Source: Phorcus lineatus (lineage: Eukaryota; Mollusca; Gastropoda; Trochida; Trochidae). Taken from it: a DNA stretch of 64,000 nucleotides. The DNA lies in NCBI GenBank assembly GCA_921293015.1, contig OV121087.1, positions 5,654,501 to 5,718,500 of the forward strand, in the 5' to 3' direction. Numbering within the stretch: position 1 is the first letter of the stretch; each line of letters opens with the position of its first letter. The translations under genes were made by a program, and so were the position numbers. Below the pieces are notes generated by a model that made no database searches, was not told where the DNA came from, and was given only the letters and a program-made list of their open reading frames with translations. Of the stretch, positions 14,282-26,747 are shown one piece after another.

Positions 14282-15081
14282 CTGCAAACTCATAAGCATA
14301 TTTATTCTGATCCATTTGGAGAAACTTATTATTAAAGTTATATTGTCGCTGAAGTTATTTAAGATTTCATCTCTTAATTTGCGTATGCTTCATGTGAAAA
14401 AAACAAAATACATGAAGTCCTATGAAATGTAAGCTTGAGCCATATAATATGCAATCATCAGTGCTTTCTTTGACGTATGACGAAACAGTGATTATCGAAG
14501 ATAATGTTTCGAATTTCATAACACTTTGAAATTACCTTGATTCCGACATTATTTAATTGTCATTGTGAGGACTTTAAATATTTCGAATTGCCTTTTATGT
14601 AACTGTGATTTCGAAGATATAGTAACCATACGTGCGGCAAACCCAAGGGATTAACCTTTTGAAAAAATGCTTAGTTTTAATTATTTAATTCATGTTAGCT
14701 AAATACTGAAGTTATATTGTACAAGGATTTTTCGAAGTGTTCAGTGTATAAAGAATCATTTTGAAGTTTTTTCTGATCAGGAAATACATACCATTCAAAA
14801 TTGTTGTTATGTTAATTCATAATGTTGACATTTGCCGAATTTATCAACGGAAAGAAAACCTTTACTACCGGTCAGTTTACATGCACCTCCACATATTAAG
14901 ATTGACAACACAATAATTTTCAACAGTTGGGTTTACTGAAAAGGATGCAATATTTCTAAATATTTTCCTAACGTAATTTATTACTCTTTCGCAATTATTA
15001 ATTTGGAACACTACCCAACCGTGGCATTTTATCTTAAAAAAGATCAATCATTTTGTAAATGAAAAACAATAAACCACTTAC

Positions 15082-15363
15082 ATTGAACATGAAGTCGTAT
15101 GAACTGTAATCCTTCGCCATATCTTGTGCCATCATTGGTGCTTTCTAGGACATTATAGACTTTGACGATGTAGTCACCTGAGAAACTTCTGTTGATGTTA
15201 CTGATGAAAGGTGGAGAAGAGGTCTGTAAGTAATCTGTCTCATCACCTGCCTTTCTCCACCTGTACAGATGTGGAGGAGGGACCGACGCTACAGGTAAAC
15301 TCAGTCCGACATTATTTCCCTCCAGACATGACAGCGTGCCTGACATCTCGGGTTCAGGTGGTA
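15082..15363 (-). CDS. Ig-like exon A, array copy 1
   Basis: A 282-bp phase 1-1 exon (94 codons), acceptor TTCTGCAG, donor GTAAGT. It encodes VPPEPEMSG at the start and RLHVQC at the end. The Ig outline is present (YRWRKAG for the C strand, SGDYIVKVYN for the F strand), but the core cysteine positions are Leu and Val. Two other cysteines remain, in LSCLEG and VQC. It is the copy nearest the 3' end of the gene, and its downstream intron is the diverged version. Confidence 0.8.
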
Positions 15364-15614
15364 CTGCAGAATGTAATAACATTGCGCATATTGTCATTTT
15401 TATATGTAACAATTGCTGAATATCATGATGAATAAAACCAGCTGATGATAATTAAAGTTATTGTTGCCAAATACTAATTACTTTTCACCATTGCCATAAT
15501 GAAATTTAAAATTGACACTGTAACTTCATTTTTTAAACTAGAGTAGAAAGGGGAATATATTTATTAAAACATGTTTTGATGACTGTACAAAAGCAAGTTT
15601 AAATGTAGTCTCAC

Positions 15615-15938
15615 CAAGAACTGTGACCTTCATGCGACAGGTACCCGTTCCAACCACCTCCGATCCCTCAGAGCTCTGCATTGTATTATTTGCTTGGCAC
15701 AAATAACTTCCACTGTCACTTTCCTGAACCCTCTCTATAAGGTGGACAAACCTTTGAGAACCGTTGTTTGATGTGCTTGTGCTTGTGGATAGAGTTTGAT
15801 TGTTACCTCCTTTGAGTGAGAATTCATGTACCCATGTCACATTATTTGGCAGTGGTCGTGCGTCAACGAAGCACACAAGAATTAAACTTGTGTTTCGAAC
15901 AACAGTGTATTCGTCTTCACAGGATATGTTAGGTTCGT
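15615..15938 (-). CDS. Ig-like exon B, array copy 1
   Basis: A 324-bp phase 1-1 exon (108 codons), acceptor TTTCTCAG, donor GTGAGA. Core Ig cysteines lie in LILVCFVDA and SGSYLCQAN, and Trp in NVTWVHE. The extra pair is in NISCEDE and GTGTCRM. There are six N-X-S/T sequons (NIS, NTS, NVT, NQT, NGS, NNT), so the domain would be heavily glycosylated if secreted. A Thr-Ser run (STSTSTSNN) forms an extended middle loop, making it longer than the flanking B exons. Confidence 0.82.
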
Positions 15939-17475
15939 CTGAGAAATAAATGAGGTTTTGATTAAAACGTTGTTTTGTCAGTTAAAGTCATACTCTCATA
16001 TTTGCAAGTTGAATATTATTGCACATCAGGCAAATAGTTCATCACTCATCAATCTTTCCCCTGACGTTTGCAACAATTTTAAGCTCTTTGCGTGCAACCT
16101 TCAATATAGAATTTCAAAAGACTCTCCCACTCCCCATTGTTGTACGAAAATGCTTTCCAAGACTTTACAAAAGTCGGCATAAGAATCATTGAGGAGTCCT
16201 AATAACGGAGTCTCTAAAACGACTAAAAGATTAAATCTAGTCCTTCAAAAATCCTTGTATGTGAAATTTCGTAAAGCTAAGATAATTACTTATACAATGA
16301 TATAAATCACAAAACCCTTTGAGTATTGTTTCAGAACGATGTCTCACCTAGAAAACGCATTATGTTCAAGTTTAGTTGCAGTCCCTTATAGGCCGCTGCA
16401 ACCAAATTATTTGTTGTCAAATATTCATCCTTTGTCATGCCTCGGCTGATAATAATTTGCTTGCAGGTAATGAAATTTAATTATGTTATTGGGACCCCTC
16501 AATTACTCTTAGGCCTAAAACATGAAGTACACATAAAATTTGCTAGCTGAACTTTCCAGGAAAATAAGGGTCACAAAGAGCTTAGCCATTAGAACAATTT
16601 TGTCTTCAACCAAATAAACAAAATCACCAGAGAGCGGAAATCGGCTATACAGACTCTTATGCTATTGTGAAATATTATTCATAGGTTTTCCAATGCCCCT
16701 TAAATCAAGTTTTGTCTTCATCTCCCTTGCTCCAAAAACCTGAAATGTTTTGCATAGACCCTTTTGCTAATTGAGATCGTTATCTATAGATGTGTTGACA
16801 CTGTTTGCCCGTCACGTCCTTAAAACATATAAAACATATAAATCATAGACCACTGCCCCCAATGTCATCATATTCAATCACATCCAACATTGAGGTATGA
16901 ACATATACTTGAATATAGCGACCCTGACCTTATTTCAGAAGGTTAACTTTGAATGTTGATCTATTTTAAGTCTTGTTAAGTTTAATACCACTTACAACTG
17001 CATGACCAAATCTCTTCAAATTTTAAGGTCACTACAGCGCCTTTTATATAAGTAATACACAATGTTAAGAACATGTTTACTACAAAAACATAAAAACTTA
17101 AAAAATGCACCCCCTTTGTCATTATAAGCAGAAAGAGATTTTTCATTTGTTATGGCAAATATTTGTTTATTCAAAAGTTTGTTTTATACATTATACAAAG
17201 AATAATTAAACTAAAGAATCAACAGATATATTTTTCCTACATCAAATTCGTTTCCTCCCCTCCCCCCATCTTTCCCAACACAAAGATTATTAAGATTGAA
17301 AACACATTTATTTTCAACAGATGGCTTTGCTGAAAAGGTTATTCATACTAAAATGTTTATATTTTTTATTTATCACTCTTTCCTGATAATCTAAGTTGCA
17401 CACTATCCAACCTTGTCTCTTTATCGTTTGTATCATATAAGCCATTCTGCTAATGAAAAACAATAAACCACTTAC

Positions 17476-17757
17476 ATTGAACATGAAGTCGTATGAACTG
17501 TAATCCTTCGCCATATCTTGTGCCATCATTAGTGCTTTCTAGGACATTATAGACTTTGACGATGTAGTCACCTGAGAAACTTCTGTTGATGTTACTGATG
17601 AAAGGTGGAGAAGAGGTCTGTAAGTAATCTGTCTCATCACCTGCCTTTCTCCACCTGTACAGATGTGGAGGAGGGACCGACGCTACAGGTAAACTCAGTC
17701 CGACATTATTTCCCTCCAGACATGACAGCGTGCCTGACATCTCGGGTTCAGGTGGTA
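17476..17757 (-). CDS. Ig-like exon A, array copy 2
   Basis: Same splice sites and same protein as copy 1 across the exon. Its downstream intron (15939-17475) is the first full copy of the 1.54-kb array intron. Confidence 0.8.
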
Positions 17758-18008
17758 CTGCAGAATGTAATAACATTGCGCATATTGTCATTTTTATATG
17801 TAACAATTGCTGAATATCATGATGAATAAAACCAGCTGATGATAATTAAAGTTATTGTTGCCAAATACTAATTACTTTTCACCATTGCCATAATGAAATT
17901 TAAAATTGACACTGTAACTTCATTTTTTAAACTAGAGTAGAAAGGGGAATATATTTATTAAAACATGTTTTGATGACTGTACAAAAGCAAGTTTAAATGT
18001 AGTCTCAC

Positions 18009-18332
18009 CAAGAACTGTGACCTTCATGCGACAGGTACCCGTTCCAACCACCTCCGATCCCTCAGAGCTCTGCATTGTATTATTTGCTTGGCACAAATAA
18101 CTTCCACTGTCACTTTCCTGAACCCTCTCTATAAGGTGGACAAACCTTTGAGAACCGTTGTTTGATGTGCTTGTGCTTGTGGATAGAGTTTGATTGTTAC
18201 CTCCTTTGAGTGAGAATTCATGTACCCATGTCACATTATTTGGCAGTGGTCGTGCGTCAACGAAGCACACAAGAATTAAACTTGTGTTTCGAACAACAGT
18301 GTATTCGTCTTCACAGGATATGTTAGGTTCGT
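18009..18332 (-). CDS. Ig-like exon B, array copy 2
   Basis: Encodes the same protein as copy 1, including NIS at the first sequon. Copies 1 and 2 are the closest pair in the array (both also read GAGTGAGAATTC where copies 3-5 read GAGCGAG), so they probably come from the latest duplication or conversion. Confidence 0.82.
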
Positions 18333-19869
18333 CTGAGAAATAAATGAGGTTTTGATTAAAAGGTTGTTTTGTCAGTTAAAGTCATACTCTCATATTTGCA
18401 AGTTGAATATTATTGCACATCAGGCAAATAGTTCATCACTCATCAATCTTTCCCCTGACGTTTGCAACAATTTTAAGCTCTTTGCGTGCAACCTTCAATA
18501 TAGAATTTCAAAAGACTCTCCCACTCCCCATTGTTGTACGAAAATGCTTTCCAAGACTTTACAAAAGTCGGCATAAGAATCATTGAGGAGTCCTAATAAC
18601 GGAGTCTCTAAAACGACTAAAAGATTAAATCTAGTCCTTCAAAAATCCTTGTATGTGAAATTTCGTAAAGCTAAGATAATTACTTATACAATGATATAAA
18701 TCACGAAACCCTTTGAGTATTGTTTCAGAACGATGTCTCACCTAGAAAACGCATTATGTTCAAGTTTAGTTGCAGTCCCTTATAGGCCGCTGCAACCAAA
18801 TTATTTGTTGTCAAATATTCATCCTTTGTCATGCCTCGGCTGATAATAATTTGCTTGCAGGTAATGAAATTTAATTATGTTATTGGGACCCCTCAATTAC
18901 TCTTAGGCCTAAAACATGATGCACACATAAAATTTGCTAGCTGAACTTTCCAGGAAAATAAGGGTCACAAAGAGCTTAGCCATTAGAACAATTTTGTCTT
19001 CAACCAAATAAACAAAATCACCAGAGAGCGGAAATCGGCTATACAGACTCTTATGCTATTGTGAAATATTATTCATAGGTTTTCCAATGCCCCTTAAATC
19101 AAGTTTTGTCTTCATCTCCCTTGCTCCAAAAACCTGAAATGTTTTGCATAGACCCTTTTGCTAATTGAGATCGTTATCTATAGATGTGTTGACACTGTTT
19201 GCCCGTCACGTCCTTAAAACATATAAAACATATAAATCATAGACCACTGCCCCCAATGTCATCATATTCAATCACATCCAACATTGAGGTATGAACATAT
19301 ACTTGAATATAGCGACCCTGACCTTATTTCAGAAGGTTAACTTTGAATGTTGATCTATTTTAAGTCTTGTTAAGTTTAATACCACTTACAACTGCATGAC
19401 CAAATCTCTTCAAATTTTAAGGTCACTACAGCGCCTTTTATATAAGTAATACACAATGTTAAGAACATGTTTACTACAAAAACATAAAAACATAAAAAAT
19501 GCACCCCCTTTGTCATTATAAGCAGAAAGAGATTTTTCATTTGTTATGGCAAATATTTGTTTATTCAAAAGTTTGTTTTATACATTATACAAAGAATAAT
19601 TAAACTAAAGAATCAACAGATATATTTTTCCTACATCAAATTCGTTTCCTCCCCTCCCCCCATCTTTCCCAACACAAAGATTATTAAGATTGAAAACACA
19701 TTTATTTTCAACAGATGGCTTTGCTGAAAAGGTTATTCATACTAAAATGTTTATATTTTTTATTTATCACTCTTTCCTGATAATCTAAGTTGCACACTAT
19801 CCAACCTTGTCTCTTTATCGTTTGTATCATATAAGCCATTCTGCTAATGAAAAACAATAAACCACTTAC

Positions 19870-20151
19870 ATTGAACATGAAGTCGTATGAACTGTAATCC
19901 TTCGCCATATCTTGTGCCATCATTAGTGCTTTCTAGGACATTATAGACTTTGACGATGTAGTCACCTGAGAAACTTCTGTTGATGTTACTGATGAAAGGT
20001 GGAGAAGAGGTCTGTAAGTAATCTGTCTCATCACCTGCCTTTCTCCACCTGTACAGATGTGGAGGAGGGACCGACGCTACAGGTAAACTCAGTCCGACAT
20101 TATTTCCCTCCAGACATGACAGCGTGCCTGACATCTCAGGTTCAGGTGGTA
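19870..20151 (-). CDS. Ig-like exon A, array copy 3
   Basis: Encodes the same residues as copies 1 and 2, with a synonymous change near the start of the exon (TGAGATG on the coding strand where copies 1 and 2 have CGAGATG). Confidence 0.8.
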
Positions 20152-20402
20152 CTGCAGAATGTAATAACATTGCGCATATTGTCATTTTTATATGTAACAA
20201 TTGCTGAATATCATGATAAATAAAACCAGCTGATGATAATTAAAGTTATTGTTGCCAAATACTAATTACTTTTCACCATTGCCATTATGAAATTTAAAAT
20301 TGACACTGTAACTTCATTTTTTAAACTAGAGTAGAAAGGGGAATATATTTATTAAAACATGTTTTGATGATTGTACAAAAGCAAGTTTAAATGTAGTCTC
20401 AC

Positions 20403-20726
20403 CAAGAACTGTGACCTTCATGCGACAGGTACCCGTTCCAACCACCTCCGATCCCTCAGAGCTCTGCATTGTATTATTTGCTTGGCACAAATAACTTCCA
20501 CTGTCACTTTCCTGAACCCTCTCTATAAGGTGGACAAACCTTTGAGAACCGTTGTTTGATGTGCTTGTGCTTGTGGATAGAGTTTGATTGTTACCTCCTT
20601 TGAGCGAGAATTCATGTACCCATGTCACATTATTTGGTAGTGGTCGTGCGTCAACGAAGCACACAAGAATTAAACTTGTGTTTCGAACAACAGTGTATTC
20701 GTCTTCACAGGTTATGTTAGGTTCGT
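20403..20726 (-). CDS. Ig-like exon B, array copy 3
   Basis: Differs from copies 1 and 2 by NIT in place of NIS at the first sequon, which keeps the glycosylation site, and by synonymous changes in the C-strand region. All four cysteines are kept. Confidence 0.82.
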
Positions 20727-22262
20727 CTGAGAAATAAATGATGTTTTGATTAAAACGTTGTTTTGTCAGTTAAAGTCATACTCTCATATTTGCAAGTTGA
20801 ATATTATTGCACATCAGGCAAATAGTTCATCACTCATCAATCTTTCCCCTGACGTTTGCAACAATTTTAAGCTCTTTGCGTGCAACCTTCAATATAGAAT
20901 TTCAAAAGACTCTCCCACTCCCCATTGTTGTACGAAAATGCTTTCCAAGACTTTACAAAAGTCGGCATAAGAATCATTGAGGAGTCCTAATAACGGAGTC
21001 TCTAAAACGACTAAAAGATTAAATCTAGTCCTTCAAAAATCCTTGTATGTGAAATTTCGTAAAGCTAAGATATTTACTTATACAATGATATATATCACGA
21101 AACCCTTTGAGTATTGTTTCAGAACGATGTATCACCTAGAAAACGCATAATGTTCAAGTTTGGTTGCAGTCCCTTATAGGCCGCTGCAACCAAATTATTT
21201 GTTGTCAAATATTCATCCTTTGTCATGCCTCGGCTGATAATAATTTGCTTGCAGGTAATGAAATTTAATTATGTTATCGGGACCCCTCAATTACTCTTAG
21301 GCCTAAAACATGAAGTACACATAAAATTTGCTAGCTGAACTTTCCAGGAAAATAAGGGTCACAAATGGCTAAGCCATTAGAACAATTTTGTCTTCAACCA
21401 AATAAACAAAATCACCAGAGAGCGGAAATCGGCTATACAGACTCTTATGCTATTGTGAAATATTATTTATAGGTTTTCCAATGCCCCTTAAATCAAGTTT
21501 TGTCTTCATCTCCCTTGCTCCAAAAACCTGAAATGTTTTGCATAGACCCTTTTGCTAATTGAGATCGTTATCTATAGATGTGTTGACACTGTTTGCCCGT
21601 CACGTCCTTAAAACATATAAAACATATAAATCATAGACCACTGCCCCCAATGTCATCATATTCAATCACATCCAACATTGAGGTATGAACATATACTTGA
21701 ATATAGCGACCCCGACCTTATTTCAGAAGGTTAACTTTGAATGTTGATCAATTTTAAGTCTTGTTAAGTTTAATACCACTTACAACTGCATGACCAAATC
21801 TCTTCAAATTTTAAGGTCACTACAGCGCCTTTTATATAAGTAATACACAATGTTAAGAACATGTTTACTACAAAAACATAAAAACTGATAAATGCACCCC
21901 CTTTGTCATTATAAGCAGAAAGAGATTTTTCATTTGTTATGGCAAATATTTGTTTATTCAAAAGTTTGTTTTATACATTATACAAAGAATAATTAAACTA
22001 AAGAATCAACAGATATATTTTTCCTACATCAAATTCGTTTCCTCCCCTCCCCCCATCTTTCCCAACACAAAGATTATTAAGATTGAAAACACATTTATTT
22101 TCAACAGATGGCTTTGCTGAAAAGGTTATTCATACTAAAATGTTTATATTTTTTATTTATCACTCTTTCCTGATAATCTAAGTTGCACACTATCCAACCT
22201 TGTCTCTTTATCGTTTGTATCATATAAGCCATTCTGCTAATGAAAAACAATAAACCACTTAC

Positions 22263-22544
22263 ATTGAACATGAAGTCGTATGAACTGTAATCCTTCGCCA
22301 TATCTTGTGCCATCATTAGTGCTTTCTAGGACATTATAGACTTTGACGATGTAGTCACCTGAGAAACTTCTGTTGATGTTACTGATGAAAGGTGGAGAAG
22401 AGGTCTGTAAGTAATCTGTCTCATCACCTGCCTTTCTCCACCTGTACAGATGTGGAGGAGGGACCGACGCTACAGGTAAAATCAGTCCGACATTATTTCC
22501 CTCCAGACATGACAGCGTGCCTGACATCTCAGGTTCAGGTGGTA
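22263..22544 (-). CDS. Ig-like exon A, array copy 4
   Basis: One replacement is visible against copies 1-3: GLILPV in place of GLSLPV, at the position where a canonical Ig domain would have its B strand. Splice sites are unchanged. Confidence 0.8.
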
Positions 22545-22795
22545 CTGCAGAATGTAATAACATTGCGCATATTGTCATTTTTATATGTAACAATTGCTGA
22601 ATATCATGATGAATAAAACCAGCTGATGATAATTAAAGTTATTGTTGCCAAATACTAATTACTTTTCACCATTGCCATAATGAAATTTAAAATTGACACT
22701 GTAACTTCATTTTTTAAACTAGAGTAGAAAGGGGAATATATTTATTAAAACATGTTTTGATGACTGTACAAAAGCAAGTTTAAATGTAGTCTCAC

Positions 22796-23119
22796 CAAGA
22801 ACTGTGACCTTCATGCGACAGGTACCCGTTCCAACCACCTCCGATCCCTCAGAGCTCTGCATTGTATTATTTGCTTGGCACAAATAACTTCCACTGTCAC
22901 TTTCCTGAACCCTCTCTATAAGGTGGACAAACCTTTGAGAACCGTTGTTTGATGTGCTTGTGCTTGTGGATAGAGTTTGATTGTTACCTCCTTTGAGCGA
23001 GAATTCATGTACCCATGTCACATTATTTGGCAGTGGTCGTGCGTCAACGAAGCACACAAGAATTAAACTTGTGTTTCGAACAACAGTGTATTCGTCTTCA
23101 CAGGTTATGTTAGGTTCGT
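22796..23119 (-). CDS. Ig-like exon B, array copy 4
   Basis: Same protein as copy 3, with NIT at the first sequon. The acceptor tract is slightly changed (TTTTTTCTCAG) but intact. Confidence 0.82.
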
Positions 23120-24656
23120 CTGAGAAAAAAATTAAGGTTTGATTAAAAGGTTGTTTTGTCAGTTAAAGTCATACTCTCATATTTGCAAGTTGAATATTAT
23201 TGCACATCAGGCAAATAGTTCATCACCTATCAATCTTTCCCCTACCGTTTGCAACAATTTTAAGCTCTTTGCATGCAACCTTCAATATAGAATTTCAAAA
23301 GACTCTCCCACTCCCCATTGTTGTACGAAAATGTTTTCCAAGACTTTACAAAAGTCGGCCTTAGAATCATTGAGGAGTCCTAATAACGGAGTCTCTAAAA
23401 CGACTAAAAGATTAAATCTAGTCCTTCAAACAACCTTGTATGTGAAATTTCGTAAAGCTAAGATAATTACTTATACAATGATATAAATCACGAAACCCTT
23501 TGAGTATTGTTTCAGAACGATGTATCACCTAGAAAACGCATTATGTTCAAGTTTAGTTGCAGTCCCTTATAGGCCGCTGCAACCAAATTATTTGTTGTCA
23601 AATATTCATCCTTTGTCATGCCTCGGCTGATAATAATTTGCTTGCAGGTAATGAAATCTAATTATGTTATTGGGACCCCTCAATTACTCTTAGGCCTAAA
23701 ACATGAAGTACACATAAAATTTGCTAGCTGAACTTTCCAGGAAAATAAGGGTCACAAAGAGCTAAGCCATTAAAACAATTTTGTCTTCTACCAAATAAAC
23801 AAAATCACCAGAGAGCGGAAATCGGCTATACAGACTCTTATGCTATTGTGAAATATTATTTATAGGTTTTCCAATGCCCCTAAAATCAAGTTTTGTCTTC
23901 ATCTCTCTTGCTCCAAAAACCTGAAATGTTTTGCATAGACCCTTTTGCTAATTGAGATTGTTATATATAGATGTGTTGACACTGTTTGCCCGTCACGTCC
24001 TTAAAACATATAAAACATATAAATCATAGACCACTGCCCCCAATGTCATCATATTCAATCACATCCAACATTGAGGTATGAACATATACTTGAATATAGC
24101 GACCCCGACCTTATTTCAGAAGGTTAACTTTGAATGTTGATCAATTTTAAGTCTTGTTAAGTTTAATACCACTTACAACTGCATGACCAAATCTCTTCAA
24201 ATTTTAAGGTCACTACAGCGCCTTTTATATAAGTAATACACAATGTTAAGAACATGTTTACTACAAAAAACATAAAAACTGATAAATGCACCCCCTTTGT
24301 CATTATAAGCAGAAATAGATTTTTCATTTGTTATGGCAAATATTTGTTTATTCAAAAGTTTGTTTTATACATTATACAAAGAATAATTAAACTAAAGAAT
24401 CAACAGATATATTTTTCCTACATCAAATTCGTTTCCTCCCCTCCCCCCATCTTCCCCCACACAAAGATTATTAAGTTTGAAAACACATTTATTTTCAACA
24501 GTTGGCTTTGCTGAAAAGGTTATTCTTACTTAAATGTTTATATTTTTTATTTATCACTCTTTCTTGATAATCTAAGTTGCACACTATCCAACCTTGTCAC
24601 TTTATCGTTTGTATCATATAAGCCATTCTGCTAATGAAAAACAATAAACCACTTAC

Positions 24657-24938
24657 ATTGAACATGAAGTCGTATGAACTGTAATCCTTCGCCATATCTT
24701 GTGCCATCATTAGTGCTTTCTAGGACATTATAGACTTTGACGATGTAGTCACCTGAGAAACTTCTGTTGATGTTACTGATGAAAGGTGGAGAAGAGGTCT
24801 GTAAGTAATCTGTCTCATCACCTGCCTTTCTCCACCTGTACAGATGTGGAGGAGGGACCGACGCTACGGGTAAACTCAGTTCGACATTATTTCCCTCCAG
24901 ACATGACAGCGTGCCTGACATCTCGGGTTCAGGTGGTA
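24657..24938 (-). CDS. Ig-like exon A, array copy 5
   Basis: Replacement NNVELSLPV in place of NNVGLSLPV. This is the most 5' array copy in the gene and, with its B partner, the most diverged one. Open frame and splice sites are intact. Confidence 0.8.
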
Positions 24939-25189
24939 CTGCAGAATGTAATAACATTGCGCATATTGTCATTTTTATATGTAACAATTGCTGGATATCA
25001 TGATAAATAAAACCAGCTGATGATAATTAAAGTTATTGTTGCCAAATACTAATTACTTTTCACCATTGCCATATTGAAATTTAAAATTGACACTGTAACT
25101 TCATTCTTTAAACTAGAGTAGAAAGGGGGATATATTTATTAAAACATGTTTTGATGACTGTACAAAAGCAAGTTTAAATGTAGTCTCAC

Positions 25190-25513
25190 CAAGAACTGTG
25201 ACCTTCATGCGACAGGTACCCGTTCCAACCACCTCCGATCCCTCAGAGCTCTGCATTGTATTATTTGCTTGGCACAAATAACTTCCACTGTCACTTTCCT
25301 GAACCCTCTCTATAAGGTGGACAAACCTTTGAGAACCGTTGTTTGATGTGCTTGTGCTTGTGGATAGAGTTTGATTGTTACCTCCTTTGAGCGAGTATTC
25401 ATGTACCCATGTCACATTATTTGGTAGTGGTCGTGCGTCAACGAAGCACACAAGAATTAAACTTGTGTTTCGAACAACAGTGTATTCGTCTTCACAGGTT
25501 ATGTTAGGTTCGT
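25190..25513 (-). CDS. Ig-like exon B, array copy 5
   Basis: One replacement against the other copies, HEYSLK in place of HEFSLK, plus NIT at the first sequon. The acceptor is TTTTTCTCAG. The intron upstream of it (25514-35660) is the one that received the nested insertions. Confidence 0.82.
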
Positions 25514-25595
25514 CTGAGAAAAAATTAATGTTTGATTAAAACGTTGTTTTGTCAGTTAAAGTCATACTCTCATATTTGCAAGTAGAATATTATTG

Positions 25596-26424
25596 TGAAA
25601 CATTTTCAGCATCTTTGCAGACCGATTTATCACCTTGAAAACGTATAATATAGTTTGGTTGCAGTCCCTTACATGCAACTGCAACCAAATTATTTTTACC
25701 ATCACGGTTTTATCGAACAAAAAATTATTGACTTACAAACTTTGGTTGCAGAGAGAAAAAAAACGATGATATTGCAAATGTTGGAAACTTATCTGGCTGT
25801 TAGTTACATTTTAATGAAACATCGGCAACTTGTTGAAAGATACGGTCACATCTCGTTTACCTGTCTTTTTTGACATAATAGATGGAAATTTTCTACTTAG
25901 CTTGTTAAATCTAACATTTTCTACCATATAGCATGTCTTTGTAAGTATTTAAAACATTATTTGACCAAATTATTTCCAAAATCTCATTTGTCTCTACAAT
26001 GTGACCCTTAGATGAATCAAGATTTGATGTTAAATCTTAACACAATTCGCATTGGCTGTAACAGATGCCTCTGCTATAACACATAAAATCATAAACCACT
26101 GCTCCCCATGCCCTCGTATTCATTGACATTGAGGTACGAGAATATACTTGATGATAGTGACATCGACCATATTTCAGAAGGTCAACTTAGAACTTTGATC
26201 AATTTCAACTCTTATTAAGTTTTATACCACATAAAATTGCGTAACCAAACGTCTTCATATTTTAAGGTCACTGCAGCACATTTGATATGAGTAATACACT
26301 ATGTAAAGAACATGTGTCCTACAAAACATCAAAACTGGTAAACGTAACCTCTGTGCCAATATAAATGGCATTTGTTTATTCGTAAGGTTTATGTTATACA
26401 TCATACAATGACTAATTATACTAC
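25596..26424 (-). repeat. Diverged remnant of an array-type intron
   Basis: After the last near-identical base the sequence is still alignable in pieces with the 1.54-kb array intron. These include the block around the TTGCAGTCCCTTA...CTGCAACCAAATTATT motif near 25665, and 26070-26420, which matches the part running from the ATAAATCATAGACCACTGC-like motif to AATAATTAAACTA. A part in the middle is missing. The match resumes at 35608, after the inserted elements, and leads into a type A exon. No intact exon lies in this stretch. Confidence 0.7.
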
Positions 26425-26747
26425 ATTCTCTCCCAACAGAGATAACTCCGTCATAAATTCCTATACAACCTCTGTCATTTCAGCCAATGAAAACACCGAA
26501 TGCATGAATTACCTATTTGTTGTCACACAGGCCTATGCAATGATGCAGTTGAAAAATGAGGCGTATGTGTTCTGTAAAGAAGACTAAAAGTGCAAGGTGC
26601 ATATTCGAATAAAATTCTGGAAAGCTTAAGGCAATAACTTAGGCGATTTGAATTATAACTTTTGAAACGGCGTCGCTGATTGCATCAAATAAGCGTTCTA
26701 CATTTCCAGATCAAGTAACGTTCGTATTAAGACAGAGGTTGTATAGG

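Larger units (their letters stand above)
15058..25595 (-). repeat. Tandem array of a 2,394-bp unit carrying a B-A Ig exon pair
   Basis: Five copies of each exon recur with spacing 2394, 2394, 2393 and 2394. In plus coordinates each unit runs A exon, 251-bp intron, B exon, 1.54-kb intron. The array holds five exon pairs but only four copies of the long intron. Copies differ by scattered single bases. Copies 1 and 2 share variants that copies 3-5 lack, for example Ser against Thr in the first sequon of the B exon. Near-identity starts sharply at 15058: left of it (14880-15057) the sequence is still recognisably the same intron but much diverged. On the right it stops near 25595. Each unit adds 202 residues in frame. 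Open frames on the plus strand of the units are shadows. Confidence 0.93.

Noticed and set aside
15211-23486. Plus-strand open frames within the tandem units
   Set aside because: They lie opposite the Ig exons and introns and repeat only because the unit repeats; the minus-strand frames have domain hallmarks and splice sites.
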